Position numbers and translations under genes: made by a program. From the NCBI GenBank assembly GCA_022425845.1, contig JAKMEU010000386.1, positions 1-11,882 on the forward strand: a stretch of 11,882 nucleotides of DNA, written 5' to 3'. Each line of letters starts with the position of its first letter. The stretch's first letter is position 1. Under the pieces are notes generated by a model, which was not told the DNA's origin, did not search any database, and saw only the letters and a program-made list of their open reading frames with translations. The DNA comes from Luminiphilus sp. GTDB lineage: Bacteria; Pseudomonadota; Gammaproteobacteria; Pseudomonadales; Halieaceae. Positions 1 to 6,805 of this stretch are shown here, in pieces.

Positions 1-1509
1 CTCTATGATCTGGTCATGGCGGGGAAAGGCGTTGATGCCTTTAATGCGCTGGTGCAGAAAATGAATAAAGGCGCCGAGGCCAAAATCAAGAGTGAATCCA
101 TGTTGCGCAACGCATGGACAAAGATCATGGAACTGGCTGACCATTACAACGACCCCGGTGAATTCACAGCATTCATCGGTTACGAATGGACCTCTCAGCC
201 AGGGGGTAACAACCTGCACCGGGTGGTAGTTTTCCGCGGTGACAAGGCGAGTGTGGATCCCGTATTACCGTTCTCCAACTTCGATTCAGAAAACGTCGAA
301 GATCTCTGGAACTACATGGCGGCCTATGAAAAAGATTCGGGCGGTCAGGTGCTGGCAATCCCCCATAACGGCAACCTGTCCAGTGGCATGATGTTCGCGC
401 CCGAGTACCAAACGACAGGGCAGCCGATCGATAAAGCCTACGCTGAGAATCGCTCGCGTTGGGAGCCTATTGTAGAGGTGACCCAGTCCAAGGGTACGAG
501 TGAGGCGCACCCTTTCCTGTCTCCCGATGATGAGTTCGCCGATTTCGAAATCGTCGATACCACTAATCTGGGCGGCACCGCTCAGAGAACCACTGACATG
601 ATTCAGTACGAGTACGCCCGCCCGGCACTGAAGATGGGGCTCGAGTTTGGGGAAAATCTCGGCGCCAACCCGTTCAAATTTGGCATGGTGGGCAGCACCG
701 ACAGCCACGCAGGATTACCCGCCACACGAGAAGACAACTGGTGGGGCAAAGCGCCCTTCCTGGAGCCCAGCCCCAATCGCTGGAAAGATGTTCTGATTCG
801 ATCCTCCCTGGACCCGGCGCTTGATCTGACCGCCTTGCAACTCGCCGCATCCGGCCTGGCAGGCGTGTGGGCCACAGACAACAGCCGCGAGGCGATATGG
901 GACGCCATGGCGCGCAAAGAGGTATTTGGCACCACAGGGACCCGCCTGCAGGTCAGGGTATTCGGTGGTTACGCGTTTGGCCCTGACGACCTGGAGGCGC
1001 TTGACCTTGCCGCCAAGGGCTATGCCTCGGGAGTGCCCATGGGGGGTGACTTGGCCGCCGCACCCGAGGGCAGCAGCCCCGGTTTCCTGGTCGAGGCAAT
1101 GCGGGATCCCAATGGTGCCAATCTCGACCGAATCCAGATTGTAAAAGGATGGCTGGACAAGAATGGCGACGCTCAGGAGGCGGTGTATGACGTTGTTTGG
1201 AGCAACCCAGACACCCGAACGCTGGATGCGGAGGGCAAGCTTGCATCCGTAGGCTCCACCGTCGACGAAAAAGAGGCCACTTACAGTAACGCTATCGGAG
1301 CGGGGTCTCTTAGAGGGTACTGGCAAGACCCTGCTTTCGATCCGGGTCAAAGCGCTTTTTACTATGTGAGGGTTATGGAGATCCCCACCCCAAGATGGCT
1401 GGCTTACGACCGCAAGAATTACGACCTGTACGACGAGATGCCAGAGGACGTCCGTTACACCTCTCAGGAGCGGGCCTACAGCAGCCCAATCTGGTATTCG
1501 CCGCGCTAA
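1..1509 (+). CDS. DUF3604 domain protein, 3' part (5' end outside window)
   Basis: The frame is open from base 1 to TAA at 1507-1509, giving 502 codons without a start. The ATG at 16 is internal, because family-like sequence already precedes it. Family-typical segments appear in order (residues of the partial protein): GYEWTS near 60, IPHNGN around 120-125 with His122, a VEVTQSKGTSEAHPF stretch near 160, GSTDSHAGL at 231-239 with Asp234 and His236, a REAIWDAMARKEVFGTTG segment near 300, VPMGGDL, and DPNGANLDRIQIVKGW. The conserved His/Asp clusters suggest a metal-dependent hydrolase fold like the PHP superfamily, but no reaction is established that I can name. A signal peptide cannot be judged without the N-terminus. 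The gene is followed after 13 bases by a terminator and is transcribed toward the leftward tRNA-csrA block, so it is a separate unit. Family call secure; function unknown. Confidence 0.9.
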   Translation, partial: LYDLVMAGKGVDAFNALVQKMNKGAEAKIKSESMLRNAWTKIMELADHYNDPGEFTAFIGYEWTSQPGGNNLHRVVVFRGDKASVDPVLPFSNFDSENVEDLWNYMAAYEKDSGGQVLAIPHNGNLSSGMMFAPEYQTTGQPIDKAYAENRSRWEPIVEVTQSKGTSEAHPFLSPDDEFADFEIVDTTNLGGTAQRTTDMIQYEYARPALKMGLEFGENLGANPFKFGMVGSTDSHAGLPATREDNWWGKAPFLEPSPNRWKDVLIRSSLDPALDLTALQLAASGLAGVWATDNSREAIWDAMARKEVFGTTGTRLQVRVFGGYAFGPDDLEALDLAAKGYASGVPMGGDLAAAPEGSSPGFLVEAMRDPNGANLDRIQIVKGWLDKNGDAQEAVYDVVWSNPDTRTLDAEGKLASVGSTVDEKEATYSNAIGAGSLRGYWQDPAFDPGQSAFYYVRVMEIPTPRWLAYDRKNYDLYDEMPEDVRYTSQERAYSSPIWYSPR

Positions 1510-1522
1510 ACCAACATAAAAG

Positions 1523-1545
1523 AGCCCGCCTTGTGCGGGCTTTTT
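1523..1545 (+). terminator. Intrinsic terminator of the DUF3604 gene
   Basis: A perfect 7-bp stem AGCCCGC (1523-1529) / GCGGGCT (1535-1541) with loop CTTGT is followed by a run of T to 1545. It starts 13 bases after the stop codon. An A-rich stretch on the left flank (CATAAAAG) means it could also stop leftward transcripts, less efficiently. Confidence 0.9.
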
Positions 1546-1557
1546 CGTTGATCACAG

Positions 1558-1684
1558 CGAAGGAGGGATTGATTCGAGCAGGGTTGCCTCCGCTGCTCGA
1601 ACCCGTCCAGAGCGCTCCGCCTTACGGCTCCGCGTCCAAACTCTGCCCCAGGCAGAGTTTGTCGAACCCAGGGTTCTCATCCCA
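1558..1684. repeat. Structured non-coding element with a tRNA-3'-end-like copy
   Basis: No credible gene is seen here. The stretch contains several inverted repeats: TTCGAGCAG (1573-1581) / CTGCTCGAA (1593-1601), a perfect 9-bp stem; CAAACTCTGCC (1637-1647) / GGCAGAGTTTG (1651-1661), a perfect 11-bp stem with a 3-base loop; GAACCC (1664-1669) / GGGTTC (1671-1676); and the palindrome GAGCGCTC (1610-1617). At 1559-1570 it has GAAGGAGGGATT, identical to 1743-1754 in the 3' half of the tRNA-Ser gene, 184 bases away. TTCGA motifs like the tRNA T-loop recur on the minus strand. I infer a repeat related to tRNA 3' ends, comparable in layout to the rtT repeat after E. coli tyrT. Only one copy lies in the window, so its repeat status is not shown here. 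Confidence 0.5.
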
Positions 1685-1699
1685 TACCAAAGCCCCACA

Positions 1700-1724
1700 C
1701 AAAAAAACGCCCCAGAGGGGCGTC
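1700..1724 (-). terminator. Intrinsic terminator downstream of tRNA-Ser
   Basis: Read leftward, a 7-bp stem ACGCCCC (from 1723-1717) / GGGGCGT (1713-1707) with a 3-base loop is followed by a run of T (A at 1701-1707 on the plus strand). It begins 12 bases after the tRNA CCA end and probably ends the csrA/tRNA transcripts. Confidence 0.85.
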
Positions 1725-1735
1725 TTTTGTTTGGA

Positions 1736-1826
1736 TGGCGGAGAAGGAGGGATTCGAACCCTCGATACGCTATTAACGTATACTCCCTTAGCAGGGGAGC
1801 GCCTTCAGCCACTCGGCCACTTCTCC
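1736..1826 (-). tRNA. tRNA-Ser, anticodon GCU
   Basis: A 91-base class II tRNA read on the minus strand. The acceptor stem GGAGAAG (1826-1820) pairs with CTTCTCC (1746-1740), followed by discriminator G and an encoded CCA (1738-1736). The anticodon stem-loop is CTCCC-CTGCTAA-GGGAG, so the anticodon is GCU, reading AGC and AGU. The long variable arm has an ATACG/CGTAT stem, as expected for serine, and the T arm is GAGGG-TTCGAAT-CCCTC. The sequence closely resembles E. coli tRNA-Ser(GCU). It lies 45 bases downstream of csrA on the same strand, an arrangement known from Pseudomonas-type genomes. Confidence 0.97.
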
Positions 1827-1832
1827 GTGAGG

Positions 1833-1859
1833 CGCGAATCCTATCATAGGAAAATCGCG
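1833..1859 (-). promoter_or_regulatory. Possible tRNA-Ser promoter inside an inverted repeat
   Basis: On the minus strand TATGAT (1848-1843) matches 5 of 6 bases of a sigma-70 -10 box. It is followed by a GC-rich CGCGCC stretch before the tRNA 5' end at 1826, as is usual for promoters under stringent control. No good -35 box is seen; a run of six T lies upstream. The -10 box sits in an inverted repeat with arms TCCTA/TAGGA and, further out, CGCGA/TCGCG, centred near 1845. The tRNA may also be reached by readthrough from csrA, because no terminator separates them. Confidence 0.4.
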
Positions 1860-1871
1860 AAAAAACAGAGA

Positions 1872-2087
1872 TTACTCGCTATCGGGACTGCTTTCCTTAC
1901 CACAGGGCTGACCCTCAGCTTTCCCGGCCGACTGGATCTTATTGAGAATTTCCTCGCGATGAACCGAAACATCCCGTGGAGCGTTCACTCCCAGGCGCGT
2001 CTGGTTTCCTTTAACACCCAACACAGTGATGGTGATGTTCTCACCAATGACCAGGGATTCGCCCACTCTTCTTGTTAGTATCAACAT
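1872..2087 (-). CDS. csrA: Carbon storage regulator CsrA (RsmA), mRNA-binding protein
   Basis: A 71-residue protein starting MLILTRRVGESLVIG. CsrA is a homodimeric cytoplasmic RNA-binding protein that binds GGA motifs in mRNA leaders and changes translation or stability of genes for carbon flow, motility and biofilm. The RNA-contact residues of the family are present: Leu4 and Arg6 in the first strand, and Val42 with Arg44 in VSVHREEI. The core to about residue 53 is nearly the E. coli protein. The tail (from about 54, polar, with one Cys) is about ten residues longer than the usual 61, and such tails vary. The ATG has an AAGGA ribosome binding site at 2096-2100, and that site overlaps a strong CsrA-like target, suggesting self-repression. 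It lies 53 bases downstream of lysC and upstream of tRNA-Ser. Confidence 0.97.
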   Translation of the reverse strand: MLILTRRVGESLVIGENITITVLGVKGNQTRLGVNAPRDVSVHREEILNKIQSAGKAEGQPCGKESSPDSE

Positions 2088-2092
2088 CTGTC

Positions 2093-2126
2093 ACGTCCTT
2101 GTTCTTAGAATCCACGAGACCCGTGG
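2093..2126 (-). promoter_or_regulatory. csrA leader with two GGA motifs and a small hairpin (likely CsrA autoregulation)
   Basis: Minus-strand GAACAAGGACGT (2104-2093) agrees with 10 of 12 positions of the published CsrA SELEX consensus RUACARGGAUGU and covers the csrA ribosome binding site. A second GGA lies 15 bases upstream (2113-2111), within the spacing a CsrA dimer can bridge. It borders a 5-bp hairpin CCACG/CGTGG (2126-2122 with 2116-2112). E. coli CsrA is known to repress its own translation through leader sites; the same here is inference. Confidence 0.55.
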
Positions 2127-2140
2127 CGGGTGGTGCGTAG

Positions 2141-3382
2141 TCAACTTCCCTCACCAACGCCACTGTCGCCCTCAAGGCCAAACGCACTGTGCAATGACCG
2201 GACCGCCAGTTCAAGGTAGTTTTCCTCGATGATCACCGAGATTTTGATCTCGGAGGTACTGATCATCTGAATATTGACTCCCACCTCGGACAGCGCCTTG
2301 AACATTCTCGCCGCCACGTTGGCATGGGATCGCATCCCAACGCCCACTACAGACACTTTGGCAATTTTTGAGTCCACGCGCAATTCCTTGGCACCCAGTT
2401 GTGCGACGGACTGCTCAAGAATGGCACGTGCGTCCTTCAGATCACTGCGAGATACGGTGAACGTAAAGTCTGTATGCCCCTCCTCGCCCGTATTCTGCAG
2501 AATGACATCGACTTCTATATTGGCTTCACCCACGGGCCCGAGAATCTTGTAGGCCACGCCAGGCGTATCAGGCACGCCCAGAACCGTGAGCTTGGCTTCG
2601 TCGCGGTTAAAAGCGATTCCTGCAATTGTTGGCGCTTCCACGTCAGCGTCCTCCTCCATCGTAATCAGGGTACCGGGACCGTCCTCAAAACTGCTCAGCA
2701 CCCGTAGCGGCACGGCATACTTGCCAGCAAATTCCACCGCACGAATCTGCAGGACCTTGGAGCCCATGCTGGCAAGCTCCAGCATTTCTTCGAAGGTGAT
2801 TCTCTCCAGTCTGCGCGCTCCGGCCTCTATCCGCGGGTCCGTGGTGTAAACGCCATCGACGTCGGTATAAATCTGACATTCATCGGCAGACAAAGCCGCT
2901 GCCAACGCCACCGCCGTCGTATCAGATCCGCCTCGGCCCAATGTGGTGATGTTGCCATCGGGGTCAACGCCCTGAAAGCCTGCTACGACCACCACGCGCC
3001 CCTGGTCAAGATCGGCACGGAGTCGATGCCCGTCAATGTGCTGAATGCGCGCCTTCGTATGGGCGGTATCAGTCAGGATACGGACCTGGGAGCCGTTATA
3101 CGATCGTGCGGGCACCTGGCGCTTGTGTAACGCCATACTGAGTAACGCGGTTGTCACCTGCTCTCCTGTCGACACCAGCATGTCCATTTCCCGGGGCTGC
3201 GGGTGTTCTTCGATGGAGCGAGCAAGGTCAATCAGGCGATTGGTTTCGCCAGACATAGCGGACACAACCACCACAACGTCATGGCCATCGCGATGGAAGC
3301 GCGCCACTTTGTCTGCCACATGTTCAATGCGCTCGGGAGAGCCCACAGACGTGCCGCCGTACTTTTGGACAATGAGGGCCAT
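2141..3382 (-). CDS. lysC: Aspartate kinase (aspartokinase)
   Basis: A 413-residue cytoplasmic enzyme that phosphorylates L-aspartate with ATP, the first step to lysine/diaminopimelate, threonine and methionine. The amino-acid kinase domain (about 1-230) begins with the signature KYGGTSVGS at 7-15, carries TTLGRGGSDTTAVALAAAL at 146-164 and YTDVDGVYTTDPR at 172-184. Two ACT regulatory domains follow (about 265-340 and 347-410), the second with SEIKISVII, where lysine and/or threonine feedback usually acts. Length fits the stand-alone Pseudomonas-type enzyme; there is no fused homoserine dehydrogenase. The ATG at 3382 places the kinase signature at residue 7 as expected, though its ribosome binding site is weak. 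It lies 94 bases after alaS and has its own possible promoter. No lysine riboswitch fits in that gap. Confidence 0.97.
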   Translation of the reverse strand: MALIVQKYGGTSVGSPERIEHVADKVARFHRDGHDVVVVVSAMSGETNRLIDLARSIEEHPQPREMDMLVSTGEQVTTALLSMALHKRQVPARSYNGSQVRILTDTAHTKARIQHIDGHRLRADLDQGRVVVVAGFQGVDPDGNITTLGRGGSDTTAVALAAALSADECQIYTDVDGVYTTDPRIEAGARRLERITFEEMLELASMGSKVLQIRAVEFAGKYAVPLRVLSSFEDGPGTLITMEEDADVEAPTIAGIAFNRDEAKLTVLGVPDTPGVAYKILGPVGEANIEVDVILQNTGEEGHTDFTFTVSRSDLKDARAILEQSVAQLGAKELRVDSKIAKVSVVGVGMRSHANVAARMFKALSEVGVNIQMISTSEIKISVIIEENYLELAVRSLHSAFGLEGDSGVGEGS

Positions 3383-3416
3383 GACAGCCGTTACTCATCA
3401 GAAAAATTGGGCGCGG

Positions 3417-3425
3417 AGCATACCA
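3417..3425 (-). promoter_or_regulatory. Possible extended -10 promoter for lysC
   Basis: Minus-strand TGGTATGCT contains a TATGCT -10-like box (3422-3417) with the TG of an extended -10 element. It would give a leader of roughly 30 bases before lysC. No convincing -35 box at the right distance. The call rests on a short match only. Confidence 0.35.
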
Positions 3426-3476
3426 CAGAAGACAGGCCAAGTTGGCTTGGGCAAGTCGATCAAAAAGCGAGTGGGG

Positions 3477-6077
3477 TCAACTCAGTTGCCCAGCCACCCA
3501 ATCAGGCACAGCCGCAAGGGCGCCCGGAAGTCCGGCGATATCAGAACCCCCACCCTGAGCCATATCAGGACGACCACCTCCTTTGCCGCCAAGGCGACCG
3601 GCAAACTCCTTAATCACGTCGCCTGCACGCACCCGATCGGTCGCATCCTGCGTCACTCCTGCCACCAGCATGATTTTTTCGCCCTCAACTGCCGCCAACA
3701 GCACAACAGCCGTACCGAGTTTGTTCTTGCATTGGTCCAGCGTATCCCTCAGCGTCCCCGAATCGGCGCCCTCGATCTGCGTCGCCAGCACTTTGATTCC
3801 AGACACCTCCACCGCCGACTGGGTGAGGTCTCCCCCGGACGAAGTCGCCAGTTTTTGCTTCAGGCGCCCAATCTCCTTCTCCAATTCCCGGTACTCGCCG
3901 CGAAGGGCATTCGCCTTTTCCACAACGCCGCTGGGGTTGGCCTTCAGGGATTCCGCGACAGCCGCGACACGCTGAGCAGTTTCCAGGGACAAATTCAGGG
4001 CGGCTTCTCCAGTCACGGCTTCCATACGCCGAATACCTGAGGCCACACCCGCCTCAGAGGTCACCAGAAGCAGACCAATGTCACCGGTCCGTGCCACATG
4101 GGTTCCACCACAGAGTTCCACCGAGAATCCATCCGTGCCCATGGCGAGCACCCGAACCTCCTCTCCATACTTCTCGCCAAACAGCGCCGTGGCTCCGGCG
4201 GCGATCGCATCGTCCATACCCATGAGCCGGGTCGTCACTTCTGAGTTGCCGCGGATTTGTTCGTTAACAAGACCTGTGATCTCCCTGACCTGATCCGGTG
4301 TCACGGGCTCACCGTGGGAAAAGTCAAACCGAAGGCGCTCAGAATTGACGAGAGACCCCTTCTGCAACACATGATCACCCAGCACCCGTCGCAAGGCCTC
4401 GTGCAACAAATGTGTCGCTGAGTGATTAAGACGGATCCGTTGACGCAGGCCTGAGTCGACCGACGCCAACACCGCATCCCCGGTATTTATTTCGCCTTCA
4501 ACTACCTGCACATGGTGAAAATGATGTCCCTGTGCCTTGGTGGTATCGGAAACATCGAGGCGACACGACGGGTTTGACATAGCACCGCAGTCACCGACCT
4601 GACCACCGCTCTCACCATAGAACGCCGTCTGATCCAGAACCACAATGCCGGAATCACCGGCTGCCAACTGTTGGGTGAGCTCGCCATCTTTCAGAACGGC
4701 AATAACATTTCCTGAACACTCGGTGCCCTCGTAGCCCGTAAAGCGGGTTTCGCCCGGAATATTGACCGAATCGTTGTAGTCGACCTTGAAGGAGCCGCTC
4801 TCCTGCGAACGCTTTCGCTGTGCCGCCATGGCCTGTTCATAGCCCGCTACATCAAGGGTAAGCTCGCGTTCCCTGGCAATGTCATTGGTTAAATCAACGG
4901 GGAAACCGTAGGTATCGTATAGCCGGAAGATCAATTCTCCGGGGAGCTCAGTCCCGTCGAGACCCACGAGCGCCTCTTCCAGGATCGCCATACCGTTATC
5001 GAGCGTACGGGCAAACTGTTCCTCTTCAGCTGCCAGGGCCTGAACAATCACGCCCTGTTTATCTCTGAGATCGGGGTAAGCCGTGCCCATCTCCTCGACC
5101 AACACGGCGACCAGGCCGGCAAAAAACGGGTCTGTCGCACCCAACTTGTTGCCGTGTCGCACGGCCCGCCGAATGATCCGGCGCAACACGTAGCCCCGCC
5201 CTTCATTGGAGGGCATCACGCCATCGGCAATCAAGAAGGCGCAGGAGCGCAGGTGATCGGCAATCACCCGTAGCGACTTCTCCTCGAGATCCTCAACCCC
5301 CAGGGTCTCGGCGGTCGCCTTGATCAGCGTTTGAAAAAGATCGATCTCGTAATTGGAATGAACACCCTGAAGCACCGCGGCAATGCGCTCGAGGCCCATG
5401 CCCGTATCCACCGACGGCGCCGGCAGGGGGTGCAACTCGCCCCCGCCGTCGCGGTTAAACTGCATAAACACGAGATTCCATATCTCGATGTAACGATCCA
5501 GATCGTCGTCGGCACTTCCGGGTGGCCCGCCCGGCACGTCCGGCCCGTGATCATAAAAAATTTCCGAGCTGGGACCGCAGGGGCCGGTATCCCCCATTTG
5601 CCAGAAGTTATCTTCATCAAGTCGCGATAAGCGATTCGGATCGATGCCAATTTCATCGACCCAAATAGCCGCCGCCTCATCATCCGACAGATGAACCGTT
5701 ACCCACAGTCGCTCCCGAGGCAACTGAAGCACCTCCGTCAGGAAAGTCCAGGCGAAATTAATGGCCTCACGTTTGAAGTAGTCGCCAAAACTGAAATTAC
5801 CCAGCATCTCGAAAAATGTGTGGTGTCTGGCGGTGTATCCCACATTCTCGAGGTCGTTGTGCTTACCCCCTGCGCGCACGCATTTTTGCGACGTACAGGC
5901 TCGCACGTAGGCCCTCTCTTCAAGGCCGAGAAAAGTCTCTTTAAACTGGTTCATGCCCGCGTTGGTGAATAACAGCGTGGGATCATCGTGGGGCACCAGG
6001 GAACTGGACCCAACCCGGGTGTGCTGCTGCGCCTCAAAGTAGGCAAGAAACGCCTCACGGATTTCAGCTGTTTTCAT
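3477..6077 (-). CDS. alaS: Alanine--tRNA ligase
   Basis: Charges tRNA-Ala with alanine and edits mischarged serine and glycine. I place the start at 6077, giving 866 residues beginning MKTAEIREAFLAYF, which matches where other bacterial AlaRS begin (Pseudomonas about 874, E. coli 876). An in-frame ATG at 6119 would add 14 residues without a good ribosome binding site. Order of parts: class II catalytic core (about 1-250, with LFTNAGMNQFK and FEMLGNFSFGDYFK), tRNA-recognition helices (to about 450), editing domain with HSATHLLH at 552-559 and CGGTH at 656-660 (the His, His, Cys, His zinc ligands), then a coiled segment and the glycine-rich C-Ala domain (GGKGGGRPDMAQGGG). All key residues are present. 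The leader has a small CTGGG/CCCAG hairpin (6108-6104 with 6094-6090). It sits between the HIT gene (92-base gap) and lysC. Confidence 0.98.
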   Translation of the reverse strand: MKTAEIREAFLAYFEAQQHTRVGSSSLVPHDDPTLLFTNAGMNQFKETFLGLEERAYVRACTSQKCVRAGGKHNDLENVGYTARHHTFFEMLGNFSFGDYFKREAINFAWTFLTEVLQLPRERLWVTVHLSDDEAAAIWVDEIGIDPNRLSRLDEDNFWQMGDTGPCGPSSEIFYDHGPDVPGGPPGSADDDLDRYIEIWNLVFMQFNRDGGGELHPLPAPSVDTGMGLERIAAVLQGVHSNYEIDLFQTLIKATAETLGVEDLEEKSLRVIADHLRSCAFLIADGVMPSNEGRGYVLRRIIRRAVRHGNKLGATDPFFAGLVAVLVEEMGTAYPDLRDKQGVIVQALAAEEEQFARTLDNGMAILEEALVGLDGTELPGELIFRLYDTYGFPVDLTNDIARERELTLDVAGYEQAMAAQRKRSQESGSFKVDYNDSVNIPGETRFTGYEGTECSGNVIAVLKDGELTQQLAAGDSGIVVLDQTAFYGESGGQVGDCGAMSNPSCRLDVSDTTKAQGHHFHHVQVVEGEINTGDAVLASVDSGLRQRIRLNHSATHLLHEALRRVLGDHVLQKGSLVNSERLRFDFSHGEPVTPDQVREITGLVNEQIRGNSEVTTRLMGMDDAIAAGATALFGEKYGEEVRVLAMGTDGFSVELCGGTHVARTGDIGLLLVTSEAGVASGIRRMEAVTGEAALNLSLETAQRVAAVAESLKANPSGVVEKANALRGEYRELEKEIGRLKQKLATSSGGDLTQSAVEVSGIKVLATQIEGADSGTLRDTLDQCKNKLGTAVVLLAAVEGEKIMLVAGVTQDATDRVRAGDVIKEFAGRLGGKGGGRPDMAQGGGSDIAGLPGALAAVPDWVAGQLS

Positions 6078-6169
6078 TACGGGTTCTCTCTGGGAATCTT
6101 CAACCCAGGCATTTAGCACCGGGCGCTCATTGTGTCTTTGTATTTACGTTGCAGGATGGTCGATAGCGC

Positions 6170-6526
6170 TCAGTTGACCCCACGCGCCAGTTCGCCCTCT
6201 TCCATGGTCCTGCCAGCCAGTATATGCAGGTGCAGATGAAAAACCGTTTGCCCCCCGCCTTCACCGTTGTTGACCACCAGGCGAAAACCCTCGCCCACGC
6301 CCAGGTCCCGGGCAACACGACCTGCAACCAGCATCAGATGGCCCAGCAGCGCTGCATCGTCAGCTTCCGCATCGACCAGTCGAGGAATAGGCTTGCGCGG
6401 AATGATTAAGACATGGGTCGGCGCCTGAGGCTGGATATCCCGGATGACGACGCACTGTTCGTCCTCGTAGAGAAACTCGCTGGGAATTTCGCCGCGGGTA
6501 ATCTTGCCAAAAATAGTATCGGTCAT
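6170..6526 (-). CDS. hinT: HIT family purine nucleoside phosphoramidase (HinT-like)
   Basis: A 118-residue histidine triad protein. The HxHxHxx motif is seen as FHLHLHILAGR near residues 95-105, preceded by NNGEGGGQTV as in HinT. The N-terminal MTDTIFGKITRGEIPSEFLYED is also typical of bacterial HinT. Members hydrolyse AMP-N and lysyl- or aminoacyl-AMP type phosphoramidates; an aminoacyl-AMP scavenging role would suit its place before alaS, but that link is inference. The ATG at 6526 lies 10 bases after the stop of the Trm112-like gene and has only a weak ribosome binding site (GAG stretches), so translational coupling is likely. The symbol follows the E. coli homologue; the exact substrate is not shown by sequence. 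Confidence 0.92.
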   Translation of the reverse strand: MTDTIFGKITRGEIPSEFLYEDEQCVVIRDIQPQAPTHVLIIPRKPIPRLVDAEADDAALLGHLMLVAGRVARDLGVGEGFRLVVNNGEGGGQTVFHLHLHILAGRTMEEGELARGVN

Positions 6527-6536
6527 GATCGCTTGC

Positions 6537-6722
6537 TCATCGCTCTCGCTCTTCAGCCGTCAGCGGCCGGGCCTCGCTCTCCAACATCACGGGGATATCG
6601 TCGCGGATCGGATAAGCCAATCCACTGGCTCGGCAGACCAATTCGTCCTTGTCTGCCACATATTCCAGAGGAGCCTTGGAAACCGGGCAGACCAGGATCT
6701 CGAGTAGTTTGGGATCAAGCAC
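6537..6722 (-). CDS. Trm112 family small protein (YcaR/UPF0434-like)
   Basis: A 61-residue protein, MLDPKLLEILVCPVSKAPL at its start, with GLAYPIRDDIPVMLESEARPLT in its C-terminal half, the hallmark of the YcaR-type Trm112 family. In eukaryotes Trm112 is an activating partner of methyltransferases; the role of the short bacterial proteins is unclear. I choose the GTG at 6722: it gives the usual 60-61 residue length and has GGAG six bases upstream. A TTG at 6737 would add five residues and lose that site. The usual CPxC pair is CPVS here (Cys12, Ser15), with only Cys30 besides, so a four-Cys zinc site cannot form; such losses occur in other bacterial members. It is the first gene of a pair with the HIT gene. 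Confidence 0.9.
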   Translation of the reverse strand: MLDPKLLEILVCPVSKAPLEYVADKDELVCRASGLAYPIRDDIPVMLESEARPLTAEERER

Positions 6723-6728
6723 AGTATT

Positions 6729-6732
6729 CTCC
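6729..6732 (-). promoter_or_regulatory. Ribosome binding site deciding the GTG start of the Trm112-like gene
   Basis: GGAG on the minus strand, six bases before GTG (6722-6720). It lies inside the region that would be coding if the TTG at 6737 were used, favouring the GTG. Confidence 0.65.
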
Positions 6733-6752
6733 GACAAAATGACTGGGCGAGA

Positions 6753-6758
6753 ATTATA
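6753..6758 (-). promoter_or_regulatory. Perfect -10 box upstream of the Trm112-HIT pair
   Basis: TATAAT on the minus strand, about 30 bases before the GTG start, predicting a leader of about 24 bases. The -35 position (near 6776-6781, TGCGGT) is poor and lies in the terminator-like hairpin of the upstream M23 gene. Confidence 0.5.
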
Positions 6759-6773
6759 CGGCTATGGGAGCCT

Positions 6774-6800
6774 AAACCGCACCCCGGAAAGGCGGGGTTT
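6774..6800 (-). terminator. Probable weak terminator of the M23 peptidase gene
   Basis: Read leftward just after the stop codon: ACCCCG (6798-6793) pairs with CGGGGT (6786-6781), and outer AAACC/GGTTT can pair as well. The T run is short (GGTTT), so termination may be partial and readthrough to the Trm112-HIT genes is possible. Confidence 0.45.
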
Positions 6801-6805
6801 TCGCG

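Noticed and set aside
715..1350. Minus-strand open frame of 211 codons inside the DUF3604 gene
   Set aside because: Antisense to a conserved coding region, no family resemblance, no ribosome binding site.
1395..2078. Plus-strand open frame running through the terminator, tRNA-Ser and csrA antisense
   Set aside because: It overlaps the end of one gene, a tRNA and an antisense csrA; the apparent frame is an accident of composition.
3383..3476. Lysine riboswitch before lysC
   Set aside because: The gap is 94 bases, too short for the aptamer, and shows no matching core.
3045..4040. Long plus-strand open frame (331 codons) opposite lysC and alaS
   Set aside because: It crosses two well-identified genes on the other strand, has no recognisable domain and is explained by GC-rich shadow frames.
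6078..6119. N-terminal 14-residue extension of AlaRS from the ATG at 6119
   Set aside because: No good ribosome binding site before it and no match to the family N-terminus; the ATG at 6077 fits.
3471..6182. GTGGGGTCAACT near the alaS stop and, inverted, at the HIT gene stop
   Set aside because: Twelve bases shared, both within or at coding ends; no flanking structure, so chance is the simplest reading.
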